DNA from: Paenibacillus periandrae
GTDB lineage: Bacteria; Bacillota; Bacilli; Paenibacillales; NBRC-103111
NCBI RefSeq assembly: GCF_022458865.1
Contig: NZ_JAJNMU010000006.1
Coordinates: 124,001 to 188,000 of the forward strand
DNA: 64,000 bases
Reading direction: 5' to 3'
Numbering within the stretch: position 1 is the stretch's first letter; every line of letters starts with the position of its first letter. Below are positions 18,039 through 27,717 of this stretch, piece by piece. The translations under genes and the position numbers were made by a program. The notes below the pieces were generated by a model that saw only the letters and a program-made list of their open reading frames with translations, searched no databases and was not told where the DNA came from.

Positions 18039-21000
18039 TTAACCCAAGGTGCTCGGCCAAAATACAATCGAATTGCGATCCCGCTCCGCTCCGCGTTTCA
18101 GCAGCAATTGCCCTTCAGGGGAATCGACCGCCTGTCGACCGTTCCACGAATCGATAACAATTTTGCGGGATTTGCCGTAATCCAGCATCTGGCGAAATAT
18201 AGGCAGCAGCAGCTCAGGATTCTGATTGTAATCGTCCCTCAGAAATACGATCTTGCGTCCGTAATTTTCCAGCCAGCACACCCACATGCCCCGATGATAC
18301 ACAAGGAAATTACCTTGCTTACGAGTAAAATGTATCCCCGCTACCTCTGGCCAAGGCACAACGGTTCCGAACACATCAGCGGGGTCTGCCGCATGGATCG
18401 CCACAGCACGATCGGCATCGTCCGCTGGGGACTGGGCCTCGCCTTGCTGGCGGAGCATGCCAATAACATCTCGTTCCATAAATTGCATCGATTGCACACC
18501 CTGAACGAATAGTCCACGCGTGAGCGTCCCGAGCTCCTCCAGACGCTTGAGCACCTTCAGCATGTTGTCCCATAAAAAGGGTGCATATTGAGAGACGACC
18601 TCCTTGGTTATAATCCCATGATTCTGCAGCAGGTGCCGAACCCAGGCAAGTGCAGATTCCTCAAGAGGAATAGCAGCATCCGCCAACGACTCAACGGGAT
18701 ACCAGCGTCCAAGACCCGAGCCCATCTTGGGATTCAGCTTGCCTTTGGCCGCGCTATAATTACGCAGTGGAGACCACTGATCGTTCGAGATATGACCTTC
18801 CCAAACAAGATCGAACAGTTGGGCCAAAAGAGTGGAAGGAACCAGACCCGTTTCGGTGGATAGTCGGGTTAAGAAGCTTGCTCCTCGGGTACGAAGCAGG
18901 GCCAGCAGCTCGGGGTGTGCGGTTTCCGTTGTAGTTGGCATAAACGGACTATAGAGCGAAGCAGATTCTGCGAGAAAAAAGGCGATCTTGCCTTCCTTTT
19001 CGTTAGCCTCCTTACGACCCATCCATATCACCTCGCCCGAAGCGCACAACAAATCCAGATCCGCCTTCTGGTACCCGGCTACCCTGGACGGAAATATCAG
19101 CTGCTCCCATTGGGAATAAGGCAGAAAAATCCCTTGCAGCAGTGTCACCGCATGACGCAAGCTATCGATGCCTTTCATTTGCTGACCCGGCAGCAGGTGG
19201 TGCCGCTGCAGCAGCATAAGCCCAAGTCGAGCTGATGCGACAGGCTCACCCGCATTACGGAAGTGCTGCAAGGACAGACGTGTAATACGGTCGCAAACCT
19301 TGCTGCCCGACCACTGAATTTCATCAGCCCCGCAAGCCAGATCAGCTTTGCTAAATGGCGTACGCTCGATACGCCGCTCTTGCTCCCATTTCCTCATGAG
19401 CTGCTCAGTCTGTACCTCGCTCAGCAAATATCTGCGTCCCAGCTCTGCTTCCGAGAACGACAGACGACCCTCAATATAGCGACTCAGCACGAAAGTAACA
19501 GAAGCTGGATCAAGTGGAAACAGCTCGTAGGTGTCCTTTTCATCACGGCAGATCCATCGTGGCTCACCGCCTACCTGCAAGCGGATAACGACACCCTGCT
19601 CCTCAAGCTGACGGATCCACGTTTCGACTTGCTCTCCGTAAGCTTCCTCCAGCTCGGTATTGCTTAAATCGCCTCGCCTTTTCAGCAGTGCAGCCAATTC
19701 CTCAGGGCTTTGCGGCTTGCCCACCAGACGCTGCTGTTCCGCAGCCACTACCTCCGGTTCATAAACAATGCCCACTGCAGCCGATCCGAATACCGCTCCT
19801 GCCATCTCACGGTTAATGTTCATTACCTGCATTTGCAGCTCGCTGCTGAGTGCATCCGACTCATAAATCTGAGTGTTCACATAGTCCCACATAAATTGAT
19901 TAGCCCAAGGAGAGGGGAACCGACTTTCCGTGATCTTGACCTCTATCGCTCCTGACTCTAAGCCACCCAATACATATTTGAGACCGTCTGCATCCAGATG
20001 CTCCTCGAAGCATTCCGTGATAGCCGCCTCGAAGAAAGGAAACTGCTCGGCATAAGGCAGCACTTCCTTCAGCAGCTCCTCGCTGCGCAGGCGCTTTTGC
20101 CACATCGGTGTCCGCGTAAACTGCCGCGACAGCAGCAGGCCCACCTCAGCCATCCGGCGAAAGGTGATGGCGAACATCGGTGAACGCCCCATCGCCTCCA
20201 TCAGAATCGGATCGACCGCCGATACCGCAGCCCGCCAAATCGATGGCAGCCAATCCGGGTCCCATTCCTTGAAAATCATCTCAATCCCATTATCCTTAGC
20301 GCCCATATATGGCGATTGCTGGAGCTTACGCTCAATCTCATGCTCCAGTACGAGCTGCCACGTCCGGTTCAGCCTGCGTCCCCACACATTATGGATAATA
20401 ACATGGGTTTGGTTCATAGCATCCTGATAATGCTCAATCACAATAGAACGGTGCGTCGGAACTGCGCTTGCCGCCTGCTGCTTTCTGATCAGCTGAATCA
20501 GACTATCCGACGCAAGCGCATCAAAGCCATACATCTGCTCCAGCCAATCGACAGTGTCCACATCCGCATGACGATCTTCCAAGCGAGCACATATTTCAGC
20601 CAAAAAAACACCTACCTGCTCTCCGAGCCCAAACGATCTTCCCAGCCCCTCGCTGCGCCAAAAAGGAATTTCGCTAATCCGGTTAGCTGTTTCACTGACC
20701 AAGATCCGGTCATTGCGGATTTCCCGGATCGTCCACGACTGCGCTCCCAGCTGAAACAGCTCGCCAACCTTGCTCTCATGCACATATTCCTCGTCCAGCT
20801 CACCTAGTTGGATCTGGCTATCCATATGGTAAACCGGATAATTGGCGCTCCCCGGAATCGTGCCGGTTCCCATAATGGCCGCCATCCGGCTGCTGCTTCT
20901 GCTGCTGAGCCTGTCCGTGTCCAAATCCCAATCGATCAGAGGGCGGACAAAGGGGTAATAACCGGATAGTACACGCAGCAGCGCTACCAGTCTGTCGCGT

Positions 21001-22346
21001 GTCAGCGTGTGGTAGCAATCACTGCCGCGCACGAGCTGGAACAGCTGATCGACTGTCCAATCATCCGCGGCAATCATCGCAACAATCTGCTGATTCAGGA
21101 CATCGATTCGGTTGCGCCGAATGACGATGGGCTCTATTTCCCTTTCCCGAATCATCCTGCTGAGCACAGCCACCTCGGGAAGCGTGCTGCGCTGACGGAC
21201 GATAATGACACCGCGGCTGACCTCTCCGACACCGTGTCCAGCACGACCTATTCGCTGTATACCCGTCGCGGCTGCAAGCGGAGAGTCGATCTGAATGACC
21301 ACATCGATCTGACCCACGTCGATTCCAAGCTCCAGGGAAGAGGTGGCAATCAAACATTTAAGCTCACCCGCCTTCAGGCGCCGTTCGACCTCCAGCCTCT
21401 GCTCACGCGAGATGCTTCCATGGTGCGAGCTGGCGAAATCGCCGCCGCAATAATCGTTCAATTGCTGGGCCAGCCGCTCACACAGCCTACGGTTGTTGAC
21501 AAAGATCAATGTCGAGCGGCAGCCTTCCATTTCCTTGAGGATACGGTCCATAATCGCAAACCAGACTACCTCTTTATTTTGAGCTGAGTCATGATCGAGT
21601 ACCGCCACACGAAGCTCAAATTTTTTATCGATGCTGCTTTCAATAATACTGACAGGTCGGGTCGAATCCTCTGCCCAACCGCCAAGGAAAGCAGCCACCC
21701 GTTCCAATGGCTTTTGCGTTGCGGACACACCAATGCGAAGAAACGACTTCTCGCATAGCGCCTCCAGCCGTTCCAGTGAAAGCGATAAGTGAGCACCCCG
21801 TTTATCCCCAGCGATGTAATGAATTTCATCAACAATAACATGCTCCACCGAGCGCAAAATTTCCCGCGCCTTGAGCGAGGTCAGCATCAAATACAAGGTT
21901 TCCGGGGTCGTCACCAGTATATCCGGCGGCTTTCGCAGGATGGAGGCACGTACCTTTTGCGGTGTATCACCTGTACGAACGGCAGCTTTAAGTCCAAGCC
22001 AGCTAAGCTCCGTCCGTTCGGCCAGCTTATCCAATTCCGCCGCAAAAGAAACCACATGATGGTGGATATCATTATTCAGTGCTTTGAGTGGTGTAATATA
22101 GAGCAGCTTGACCCCAGGCCGCTGATCGTCTTCTGGATTCAGCTTGGACTGAATAATCCGGTTTAATCCCGGCAGCATGGCGGCCAATGTTTTACCTGAA
22201 CCCGTCGGAGCCGCAATCAGCGTATGGCGATTGGCCACAATCGATGCCCATGCCTGCATCTGCACATCCGTAGGCTCATTGAAGCTTTCCTTGAACCAGG
22301 CAGCCAGAACTGGATGTACCCGCTGCAAATAAGAACCTGTTCCCAT
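18039..22346 (-). CDS. lhr: Large Lhr-type DEAD/DEAH-box helicase
   Basis: 1435 residues, in the size range of Lhr (large helicase-related) proteins. The N-terminal superfamily-2 core has APTGSGKT (46-53), DEIH (173-176), SAT (208-210) and RIGRAGH (365-371). The remaining thousand residues include the winged-helix and beta-barrel Lhr core and a long C-terminal extension. Known Lhr proteins are ATP-dependent 3'-5' translocases that unwind RNA-DNA hybrids and act in DNA repair. AAGGGGG lies about 12 nt before the ATG. Neighbouring genes are unrelated, so no operon partner hints at its role. Confidence 0.85.
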   Translation of the reverse strand: MGTGSYLQRVHPVLAAWFKESFNEPTDVQMQAWASIVANRHTLIAAPTGSGKTLAAMLPGLNRIIQSKLNPEDDQRPGVKLLYITPLKALNNDIHHHVVSFAAELDKLAERTELSWLGLKAAVRTGDTPQKVRASILRKPPDILVTTPETLYLMLTSLKAREILRSVEHVIVDEIHYIAGDKRGAHLSLSLERLEALCEKSFLRIGVSATQKPLERVAAFLGGWAEDSTRPVSIIESSIDKKFELRVAVLDHDSAQNKEVVWFAIMDRILKEMEGCRSTLIFVNNRRLCERLAQQLNDYCGGDFASSHHGSISREQRLEVERRLKAGELKCLIATSSLELGIDVGQIDVVIQIDSPLAAATGIQRIGRAGHGVGEVSRGVIIVRQRSTLPEVAVLSRMIREREIEPIVIRRNRIDVLNQQIVAMIAADDWTVDQLFQLVRGSDCYHTLTRDRLVALLRVLSGYYPFVRPLIDWDLDTDRLSSRSSSRMAAIMGTGTIPGSANYPVYHMDSQIQLGELDEEYVHESKVGELFQLGAQSWTIREIRNDRILVSETANRISEIPFWRSEGLGRSFGLGEQVGVFLAEICARLEDRHADVDTVDWLEQMYGFDALASDSLIQLIRKQQAASAVPTHRSIVIEHYQDAMNQTHVIIHNVWGRRLNRTWQLVLEHEIERKLQQSPYMGAKDNGIEMIFKEWDPDWLPSIWRAAVSAVDPILMEAMGRSPMFAITFRRMAEVGLLLSRQFTRTPMWQKRLRSEELLKEVLPYAEQFPFFEAAITECFEEHLDADGLKYVLGGLESGAIEVKITESRFPSPWANQFMWDYVNTQIYESDALSSELQMQVMNINREMAGAVFGSAAVGIVYEPEVVAAEQQRLVGKPQSPEELAALLKRRGDLSNTELEEAYGEQVETWIRQLEEQGVVIRLQVGGEPRWICRDEKDTYELFPLDPASVTFVLSRYIEGRLSFSEAELGRRYLLSEVQTEQLMRKWEQERRIERTPFSKADLACGADEIQWSGSKVCDRITRLSLQHFRNAGEPVASARLGLMLLQRHHLLPGQQMKGIDSLRHAVTLLQGIFLPYSQWEQLIFPSRVAGYQKADLDLLCASGEVIWMGRKEANEKEGKIAFFLAESASLYSPFMPTTTETAHPELLALLRTRGASFLTRLSTETGLVPSTLLAQLFDLVWEGHISNDQWSPLRNYSAAKGKLNPKMGSGLGRWYPVESLADAAIPLEESALAWVRHLLQNHGIITKEVVSQYAPFLWDNMLKVLKRLEELGTLTRGLFVQGVQSMQFMERDVIGMLRQQGEAQSPADDADRAVAIHAADPADVFGTVVPWPEVAGIHFTRKQGNFLVYHRGMWVCWLENYGRKIVFLRDDYNQNPELLLPIFRQMLDYGKSRKIVIDSWNGRQAVDSPEGQLLLKRGAERDRNSIVFWPSTLG

Positions 22347-22436
22347 CTATATAGAATCCCCCTTAAATGGATCGGATTGATTGTATCCAGCGTCTCTAAT
22401 CATCGTTACCATTATTATATACTTATAACGTCAAAC

Positions 22437-22475
22437 AACAAAAAACGGCCACCTGTAAGTCGCGGCGCCGTTTCT
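22437..22475 (-). terminator. Terminator after the SDR gene
   Basis: AAACGGC (22443-22449) pairs with GCCGTTT (22467-22473). On the minus strand the stem is followed by a T-run (complement of 22439-22445), 50 nt past the SDR stop codon. Confidence 0.7.
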
Positions 22476-22524
22476 TTTGTAATCTCACAACATCCTCTAT
22501 CCCTAGCTAGCTTTCCTGTTCCAG

Positions 22525-23304
22525 CTACAGTACCGTATACCCGCCGTCCACCACGAATACCCCACCGGTTGCATAAGCGGAAGCCTCAGAAGCCAGATAT
22601 ACGACAATTCCGCCCAAATCCTCTGGAATTCCCGGTCTGCCAAGCGGAGTCCGTTCCATCCACAGCTTCGTCATATCTCCGCCGTTATCAAAGAAAGGCT
22701 GTGTCAGCTCTGTTTTCATATACCCGGGAGCAATCGTATTCACCCGGACCGAATGAGCTGCCCACTCGGCAGCCAAGCTTTTCGTTAATGAAATGACAGC
22801 GGCCTTGGAAGCATTATAAGAGCTTTGGCATTGAGGCGTATTTACAATAATTCCGGACATCGATGAAATATTCACGATGGAACCTTTGCGCTGCTGAATC
22901 ATTACTTTCCCTACTGCTTGTGCCATCAGAAAAACACCATGGAGATTCACATTAATCACATCAGACCAATCCTTAAAGGACATTTCCTCCGCCTTGGCGT
23001 TACGCACGATACCCGCATTATTCACCAGCACATCAATTTTACCGAAGGAAGCGAGCGTCTCTTCGACAATACGCTCAACATCCTCACTCTTGGTGACATC
23101 CGCCTGGATCGCCAGTACACGGACCCCTTTTGCCGTGCGCAGTGCCTCAGCCGTTTGCTCGGCCCGCTGCTGATCCAAATCAGCTATGACGATATGTGAT
23201 CCCATGTCTGCAAGTGCCTCGGCCATCGCTTTTCCAAGTCCTGTTGCCCCTCCAGTAACGATTGAACAATAATCCTTCATCGCAAACTTTTCCCAGATAC
23301 TCAT
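22525..23304 (-). CDS. SDR-family oxidoreductase
   Basis: 259 residues of classical short-chain dehydrogenase: TGGATGLG cofactor loop near the N-terminus, DLDQQ after the second strand (the aspartate favours NAD over NADP), NNAGI, the catalytic serine strand ISSMSG, and the YNASK pair. ATG 23304 is used because GAGGAG lies 7 nt upstream. It resembles gluconate 5-dehydrogenase and 3-oxoacyl-reductase relatives, but the substrate cannot be fixed. It is monocistronic with its own terminator and lies 76 nt after the argC stop codon. Confidence 0.85.
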   Translation of the reverse strand: MSIWEKFAMKDYCSIVTGGATGLGKAMAEALADMGSHIVIADLDQQRAEQTAEALRTAKGVRVLAIQADVTKSEDVERIVEETLASFGKIDVLVNNAGIVRNAKAEEMSFKDWSDVINVNLHGVFLMAQAVGKVMIQQRKGSIVNISSMSGIIVNTPQCQSSYNASKAAVISLTKSLAAEWAAHSVRVNTIAPGYMKTELTQPFFDNGGDMTKLWMERTPLGRPGIPEDLGGIVVYLASEASAYATGGVFVVDGGYTVL

Positions 23305-23380
23305 CCATATTCTCCTCATCCTACTGTTCTGCTAGCCTACTAATACTATTGTATATTTGCAGAAAATAATCAAGCAGCTG

Positions 23381-24334
23381 TTAGATTAAACAATACCCTT
23401 CGTCATATCCCAGCATCAGGTTCATATTTTGAATAGCTGCTCCTGACGCCCCTTTGCCTAAATTGTCATACCTCGATAACAGGTGGATGTGATCCCCCTC
23501 GCCAAATACAAAGATTTCAATCCTATTCGTATTGCTGCACTCTGCCAGCTTAAAGTAACCCTCATCCAGATAAGCATCGGATTCATACGGCATCACACGC
23601 ACAAACGGTTCGGATTCATAATAGGCTGACAGTAGCTCATGCACGTTCCTGGCAGACATTGGTTTGGTCAGATTCCGTTTGATTAAAGGAACAGACATAG
23701 CCAGACCTTGATAGTAATTGGCAATAATAGGTGTAAAAAGCGGCTCGTACTGGAGGTTGGTGTACTTTTGCATCTCTGGGATATGCTTATGCGTTTGCTG
23801 CAGAGCATAATGTCTGGGTACGTCCAGCTTTCTCTCATTCACGATGGAAGCATCCTCGTACATCTCGATCTTGCTTTTTCCGCCGCCGCTATAGCCTGTT
23901 ACCGAATAGCAGCTAACGGGGTAATCTCTCGGTACGACACCAGCGTCAATAAGTGGTCTCAGACTAAGGATAAAGCCTGTAGCATGGCATCCGGGCACCG
24001 ACACTCGCGCTGCACTGCGAATCGCTTCTCTTTGGCTGCTTGTTAATTCAGGTAAGCCATACACCCAATCGGGGTCAGTCCTAAAGGTAGTGCTCGTGTT
24101 GATGATTTTGGTCTTGCTGTTGGTAACAAGTGAAACCGACTCCTTGGCGGCAGCGTCAGGAAGACATAGAAAAACAATATCAGCAGCATTCAGCAGCTCA
24201 CTGCGAGCTTGCGGATCTTTTCTTTTCAGAGGATCAATGGCTAACACTTGGATACCTGTGATTTTGGATAAATACTCGAATATTTTTATACCAGTAGTTC
24301 CCTCTTGACCATCGACAAACACTGTATTGCCCAT
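23381..24334 (-). CDS. argC: N-acetyl-gamma-glutamyl-phosphate reductase, type 2
   Basis: 317 residues, the short type-2 form of ArgC. The Rossmann loop reads DGQEGTTG (9-15), and the active-site cysteine is C116 in VPGCHATG. It reduces N-acetylglutamyl phosphate to the semialdehyde with NADPH in arginine synthesis. GAGGTG lies 7 nt before ATG 24334; an earlier frame opening at 24349 is not needed. No other arg genes are adjacent. Bacillus-type arg operons carry a longer type-1 ArgC, so this may be a second, stand-alone copy acquired from another lineage (inference). Confidence 0.88.
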   Translation of the reverse strand: MGNTVFVDGQEGTTGIKIFEYLSKITGIQVLAIDPLKRKDPQARSELLNAADIVFLCLPDAAAKESVSLVTNSKTKIINTSTTFRTDPDWVYGLPELTSSQREAIRSAARVSVPGCHATGFILSLRPLIDAGVVPRDYPVSCYSVTGYSGGGKSKIEMYEDASIVNERKLDVPRHYALQQTHKHIPEMQKYTNLQYEPLFTPIIANYYQGLAMSVPLIKRNLTKPMSARNVHELLSAYYESEPFVRVMPYESDAYLDEGYFKLAECSNTNRIEIFVFGEGDHIHLLSRYDNLGKGASGAAIQNMNLMLGYDEGYCLI

Positions 24335-24482
24335 ACCCGAACACCTCAATCCCCAAATTTAACATTAATAATTATACATTTTAATGTATTTATATTCAAT
24401 TCTATTTAAAAATGATAAAGCATCGGTGTTGGCAAGCTTTTGTGTTATAATGTCGAATATCAAACTTTGGAGGATTCATAAC

Positions 24483-24656
24483 ATGAAAATATATGTGATC
24501 CTCTCCTTTAATGGAGAGTCTATGGACAATGTGTATGTAGGTACAGACGAGGACAACGCACTAGCTTTCAAGCCAGAGGATTTCGAAGACTGCGATGCGC
24601 TTTTCGTGGAAATTTGGGAGGATGGGGAAAAAACCGACGATTACCGTTTGCAGTAA
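24483..24656 (+). CDS. Small acidic protein, unknown function
   Basis: 57 residues beginning MKIYVILSFNGESMDNVYVG, very acidic toward the C-terminus (EDFEDCDALFVEIWEDGEKT). GGAGG lies 9 nt before ATG 24483, so translation is likely. The alternating hydrophobic pattern of the first half suggests a small beta-rich fold. I do not recognise a named family. It ends about 100 nt before the lipoprotein gene in the same direction. Confidence 0.65.
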   Translation: MKIYVILSFNGESMDNVYVGTDEDNALAFKPEDFEDCDALFVEIWEDGEKTDDYRLQ

Positions 24657-24757
24657 ACAGATAAATGCAACCTTCAGTGGATATCGTCCGTCTAATTGAA
24701 AGCAGCCTAAACAGCTGCAACAATGAGCAGGATGATATCTATAAAGGAGATAACACC

Positions 24758-25426
24758 ATGAAACCACAGATTAAAGCTTTGGCTTACTCCATGATGCTCG
24801 CAGGTGTACTTACGCTTGCAGCCTGTAATTCAGATAGCAAGACCGCGACACCTGACGCGCCTGCGCCTGCAGCAACTACACCTGCTGCACCGACGAACAA
24901 CACGACCCCAAGCCCGGCACCGACAGCTGCCTCCCCAACAACTGCAACTGCACCCTCTCCGGCACCGACAGCGGCGGCAGGATCTGAAGACACCAGTAAG
25001 CAGCTTAAAGAACTGCTCAATCAAGCCAAACAAGGCAAGATTCCTGGCATTAAGTATGCGGCGCATACCGCACTAATTGATGAGGTAGAAAAGGATTGGG
25101 GTAAAGCCGATAAACAGGATTCAGCAGGCAAAGGCTTTGTTTACGCCACCTATAGTAAAAAGAACGCCGTGCTCGGCTTTAACAAAGGCATGCTTATATT
25201 CGATGTTCGTTCCAATGATCCTTCTCTGCACAAGCTCACGCTTCAGCAGATCGAGCAGACATTGGGCAAACCCGCCGACATCAAGTTGAACGGTGACGAT
25301 ACGATCTACATCTTCAAAGCTAATGATCAATTTCAGCTCAAATTCATCATCCCTAAATCAACCGGACAAGTAGACCATATATCCGTATTTTCTCCGCAGG
25401 ACTCCGTCAATTTAATGGCGGGATAA
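24758..25426 (+). CDS. DUF4309 (YjgB-like) lipoprotein
   Basis: 222 residues. The signal ends in the lipobox LTLAAC, giving a lipid-anchored cysteine near residue 23. A low-complexity Ala/Pro/Thr linker (about 30-80) follows, then a compact domain (about 85-222) with WGKADKQD and LGKPADIKLN elements typical of DUF4309, found in Bacillus YjgB. The function is unknown; the domain is extracellular on the membrane face. AAAGGAG lies 8 nt before ATG 24758. A perfect 20-bp inverted repeat follows the gene. Confidence 0.8.
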   Translation: MKPQIKALAYSMMLAGVLTLAACNSDSKTATPDAPAPAATTPAAPTNNTTPSPAPTAASPTTATAPSPAPTAAAGSEDTSKQLKELLNQAKQGKIPGIKYAAHTALIDEVEKDWGKADKQDSAGKGFVYATYSKKNAVLGFNKGMLIFDVRSNDPSLHKLTLQQIEQTLGKPADIKLNGDDTIYIFKANDQFQLKFIIPKSTGQVDHISVFSPQDSVNLMAG

Positions 25427-25446
25427 TAAAATCTGTCCTTACCGGA

Positions 25447-25498
25447 CATACAAAAGCAGCAGGTCTCGGAAAGTCCTAAGACCTGCTGCTTTTGTATG
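25447..25498. terminator. Bidirectional terminator with perfect 20-bp stem
   Basis: The arms 25447-25466 and 25479-25498 are exactly complementary (core AAAAGCAGCAGGTCT) with a 12-nt loop. It lies between convergent genes (DUF4309 lipoprotein on plus, Gfo/Idh/MocA on minus) and can serve both. Confidence 0.85.
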
Positions 25499-25515
25499 TT
25501 CAATCCTTAATCGAA

Positions 25516-26679
25516 TCAGCTGCCTGACTTCAAGCTGCTGCCTGTTGTAATCGTCTGATCCTGAAAGTTCTCAACCGATGCCTTCTTCTCATAGAAGTGA
25601 GTAGCATTCGCCTGAATCCCTTCACGGGTATAGAAAGGATCGTCCGCGCTAATCGGGAAGGTTACTTTTTCGCCTGTGCTTGAAGATTTGTAAATGCCCA
25701 GAATCAGCTCCAGCGTGCTGCGGCCGCTATTCCCATCGATAAGCACGGGAGCACCGGTTTCGATAGCCTGCAGCACATTATCAATTTGACCCTGATGGCC
25801 TTCATACGCTACCTCCGGCAGCTCCTCATACAGCTTGACGATTTCCTGCTCCAATTCAACATTCGGTTCAGGGAACCCATTAGCCTTCGAGCTCGACGCC
25901 TTCAGCTTCCATGGTGCCGAGACGCGCGCCTGCTTGCCTTGGAAAATAAGCTGCTGCTCCTCGCCGTGGTGGACGACGGAGCTTGTGATCTGAGCCAATG
26001 CACCGGACGGGAAACGCAGCATGGCGATAGACAGATCCTCAACCTCGGCATTATCATGCGACGTATTACTCATGAATGCCTGAAGCTCGCTCGGACGTCC
26101 CATCATCCACAGGAACGCATCGATATGATGCACGGCATGATTAAGCGTGCAGCCCCCGCCTTCCTTCTCCCAGGTACCACGCCACCACAAATCATAATAG
26201 CAATGTCCACGCCACCAGAAGGAATCAACCTGTGCATGAACTATCGGGCCCATCAGTCCGCTTTCCAGAACCGATTTCAGCTTCATCATTGGTGTTTTAA
26301 AACGGTTTTGAGCGACGACCGACAAGATCTTGCCGCTCTTGCGGGCGGCTTCATTCATTTCATCGCATTCCTGCAGCGAGGATGCCATCGGCTTTTCAAC
26401 CAATACATGCTTGCCAGCCTGCAAAAAATCGACCGTAATCGGCGCATGCGTATAGGGAGGTGTACACACGGATATGAGATCAATGTCCAGCCCCAGCAGC
26501 TCTTTATAATCCGAAACGGCCTTGGCCGCGGTTAATTGGAATTGATCGATACGCGACTGCGCCTTGTCCACATAAATATCGCAAATCGCCACAATTTCAC
26601 AGCGCTCCGAAAATTTCAAATAAGCTTGGATATGAGACGGGCTTATCGCTCCCGCTCCGATAATCGCTACCTTCAACAT
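25516..26679 (-). CDS. Gfo/Idh/MocA-family oxidoreductase (copy 2)
   Basis: 387 residues: Rossmann domain beginning MLKVAIIGAGAISPSHI, canonical EKPMASS motif near residue 95, and C-terminal domain with GCTLNHAVHHIDAF. It matches the gene at 7623-8783 over its whole length, including DLWWRGTWEKEGGG, so the two are recent paralogs probably acting on related sugars in two import systems. GGAGGG lies 8 nt before the ATG. It is divergent from an AraC gene, with paired direct repeats in the shared promoter. Substrate unknown; a 3-keto or uronic sugar is possible. Confidence 0.87.
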   Translation of the reverse strand: MLKVAIIGAGAISPSHIQAYLKFSERCEIVAICDIYVDKAQSRIDQFQLTAAKAVSDYKELLGLDIDLISVCTPPYTHAPITVDFLQAGKHVLVEKPMASSLQECDEMNEAARKSGKILSVVAQNRFKTPMMKLKSVLESGLMGPIVHAQVDSFWWRGHCYYDLWWRGTWEKEGGGCTLNHAVHHIDAFLWMMGRPSELQAFMSNTSHDNAEVEDLSIAMLRFPSGALAQITSSVVHHGEEQQLIFQGKQARVSAPWKLKASSSKANGFPEPNVELEQEIVKLYEELPEVAYEGHQGQIDNVLQAIETGAPVLIDGNSGRSTLELILGIYKSSSTGEKVTFPISADDPFYTREGIQANATHFYEKKASVENFQDQTITTGSSLKSGS

Positions 26680-26715
26680 CGCTGAATCCCTCCAGATTAA
26701 GATACTTAGTGCTTT

Positions 26716-26803
26716 TTCATATCTTCATCATAATCGAATCCAGGCTTATTTTATGCAGCGATGTTGTGATAAAATATTCATATCTTGCTATTATTAATAT
26801 GAA
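26716..26803. promoter_or_regulatory. Direct repeats in the divergent Gfo/AraC promoter
   Basis: TTCATATCTT occurs twice in the same orientation (26716-26725 and 26777-26786), 61 nt apart, or about six helical turns. The second copy also forms an inverted repeat with ATATGAA (26797-26803). Arranged between divergent genes, one of them AraC-type, these are good candidate AraC half-sites. Confidence 0.5.
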
Positions 26804-26821
26804 GTGTGGTGAACCCAGAGG

Positions 26822-27676
26822 ATGAGCATCGCCTCCGATCCGTTCCAATTTGACTATCGGCGAACGTCAACGCTAAATTTTAAAGAAGTCTTCCATGCCC
26901 ACCCCGAGATGGAGTTCACTTATGTGCATACAGGAAGAGGTAATTTAATTATTGAAGGTAAAGCCTATGCCATCGAGCCCAATACCTTAATGATTTTCCA
27001 GCCCTTTCAGCTGCATCGCGTGCAAATACATGTCACTTCCGATTCACCCTTCATCAGAACCGTCATCCAGTTCGACCCTGCATTGCTGAAGCCCTATTGG
27101 GCCAGCTTTCCTGTCATTGAACGGTTTTTTCTTGATTTGCAGCAGCAAACCAACGTTATACCGGTACACAGCATTCGGGAGTCCGAGCCAATTATTACGC
27201 TTATGGGGACATTTAACGAGGCGCGATCCAAAATGAACACCCATGAAATCAAGGAGGAATTTCATTTTTTCCTGCTTGGCTTTCTTCGCCAATTAAAGTC
27301 ATTAGGGTATAAGCCCGAGGACAATTCCTCCTTACCTGCGAGAAGGCATCATCATCGGGCTGAAGAGGTTATGCAGTGGATCGAGGAGCATTATCATGAG
27401 CCTTTTCGGTTGGAGCAGTTGGCTGAGGAGCTTCACCTCTCCCACTACCATGTCGCCCATTTATTCAAGCAGGCCACAGGAACGACCATTGTCGCTTACA
27501 CGCAGGCAACAAGAATCCGGCACGCCTGTGTGTATCTGATTACAACATCATTATCCATTCCGGAAATCGGGGTCCGAGTCGGAATACCCAATCCTTCTTA
27601 CTTTTGCCGTGTATTTCGCCATACGATGGGCAGCACACCACACCAATACCGGCTGCATATTCACAAAAGAATCTGA
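26822..27676 (+). CDS. AraC-family transcriptional regulator
   Basis: 284 residues. The N-terminal cupin-type sensor (about 20-100, with HAHPEMEFTYVHTGRGNLII) is followed by a linker helix region and a C-terminal AraC DNA-binding domain (about 180-280, with RLEQLAEELHLSHYHVAHLF and IPEIGVRVGIPNPSYFCRVF). The ribosome site before ATG 26822 is weak. It is divergent from the Gfo/Idh/MocA gene and lies close to the ThuA/ABC operon, so it probably controls one or both in response to a sugar. Confidence 0.85.
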   Translation: MSIASDPFQFDYRRTSTLNFKEVFHAHPEMEFTYVHTGRGNLIIEGKAYAIEPNTLMIFQPFQLHRVQIHVTSDSPFIRTVIQFDPALLKPYWASFPVIERFFLDLQQQTNVIPVHSIRESEPIITLMGTFNEARSKMNTHEIKEEFHFFLLGFLRQLKSLGYKPEDNSSLPARRHHHRAEEVMQWIEEHYHEPFRLEQLAEELHLSHYHVAHLFKQATGTTIVAYTQATRIRHACVYLITTSLSIPEIGVRVGIPNPSYFCRVFRHTMGSTPHQYRLHIHKRI

Positions 27677-27717
27677 CCCGCCACGATATTGACGTCTACG
27701 GCATGCAGCCTGTATGC

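Noticed and set aside
24830..25076. Repetitive frames over the lipoprotein linker on both strands
   Set aside because: They are shadows of the Ala/Pro/Thr-rich coding repeat, not separate genes.
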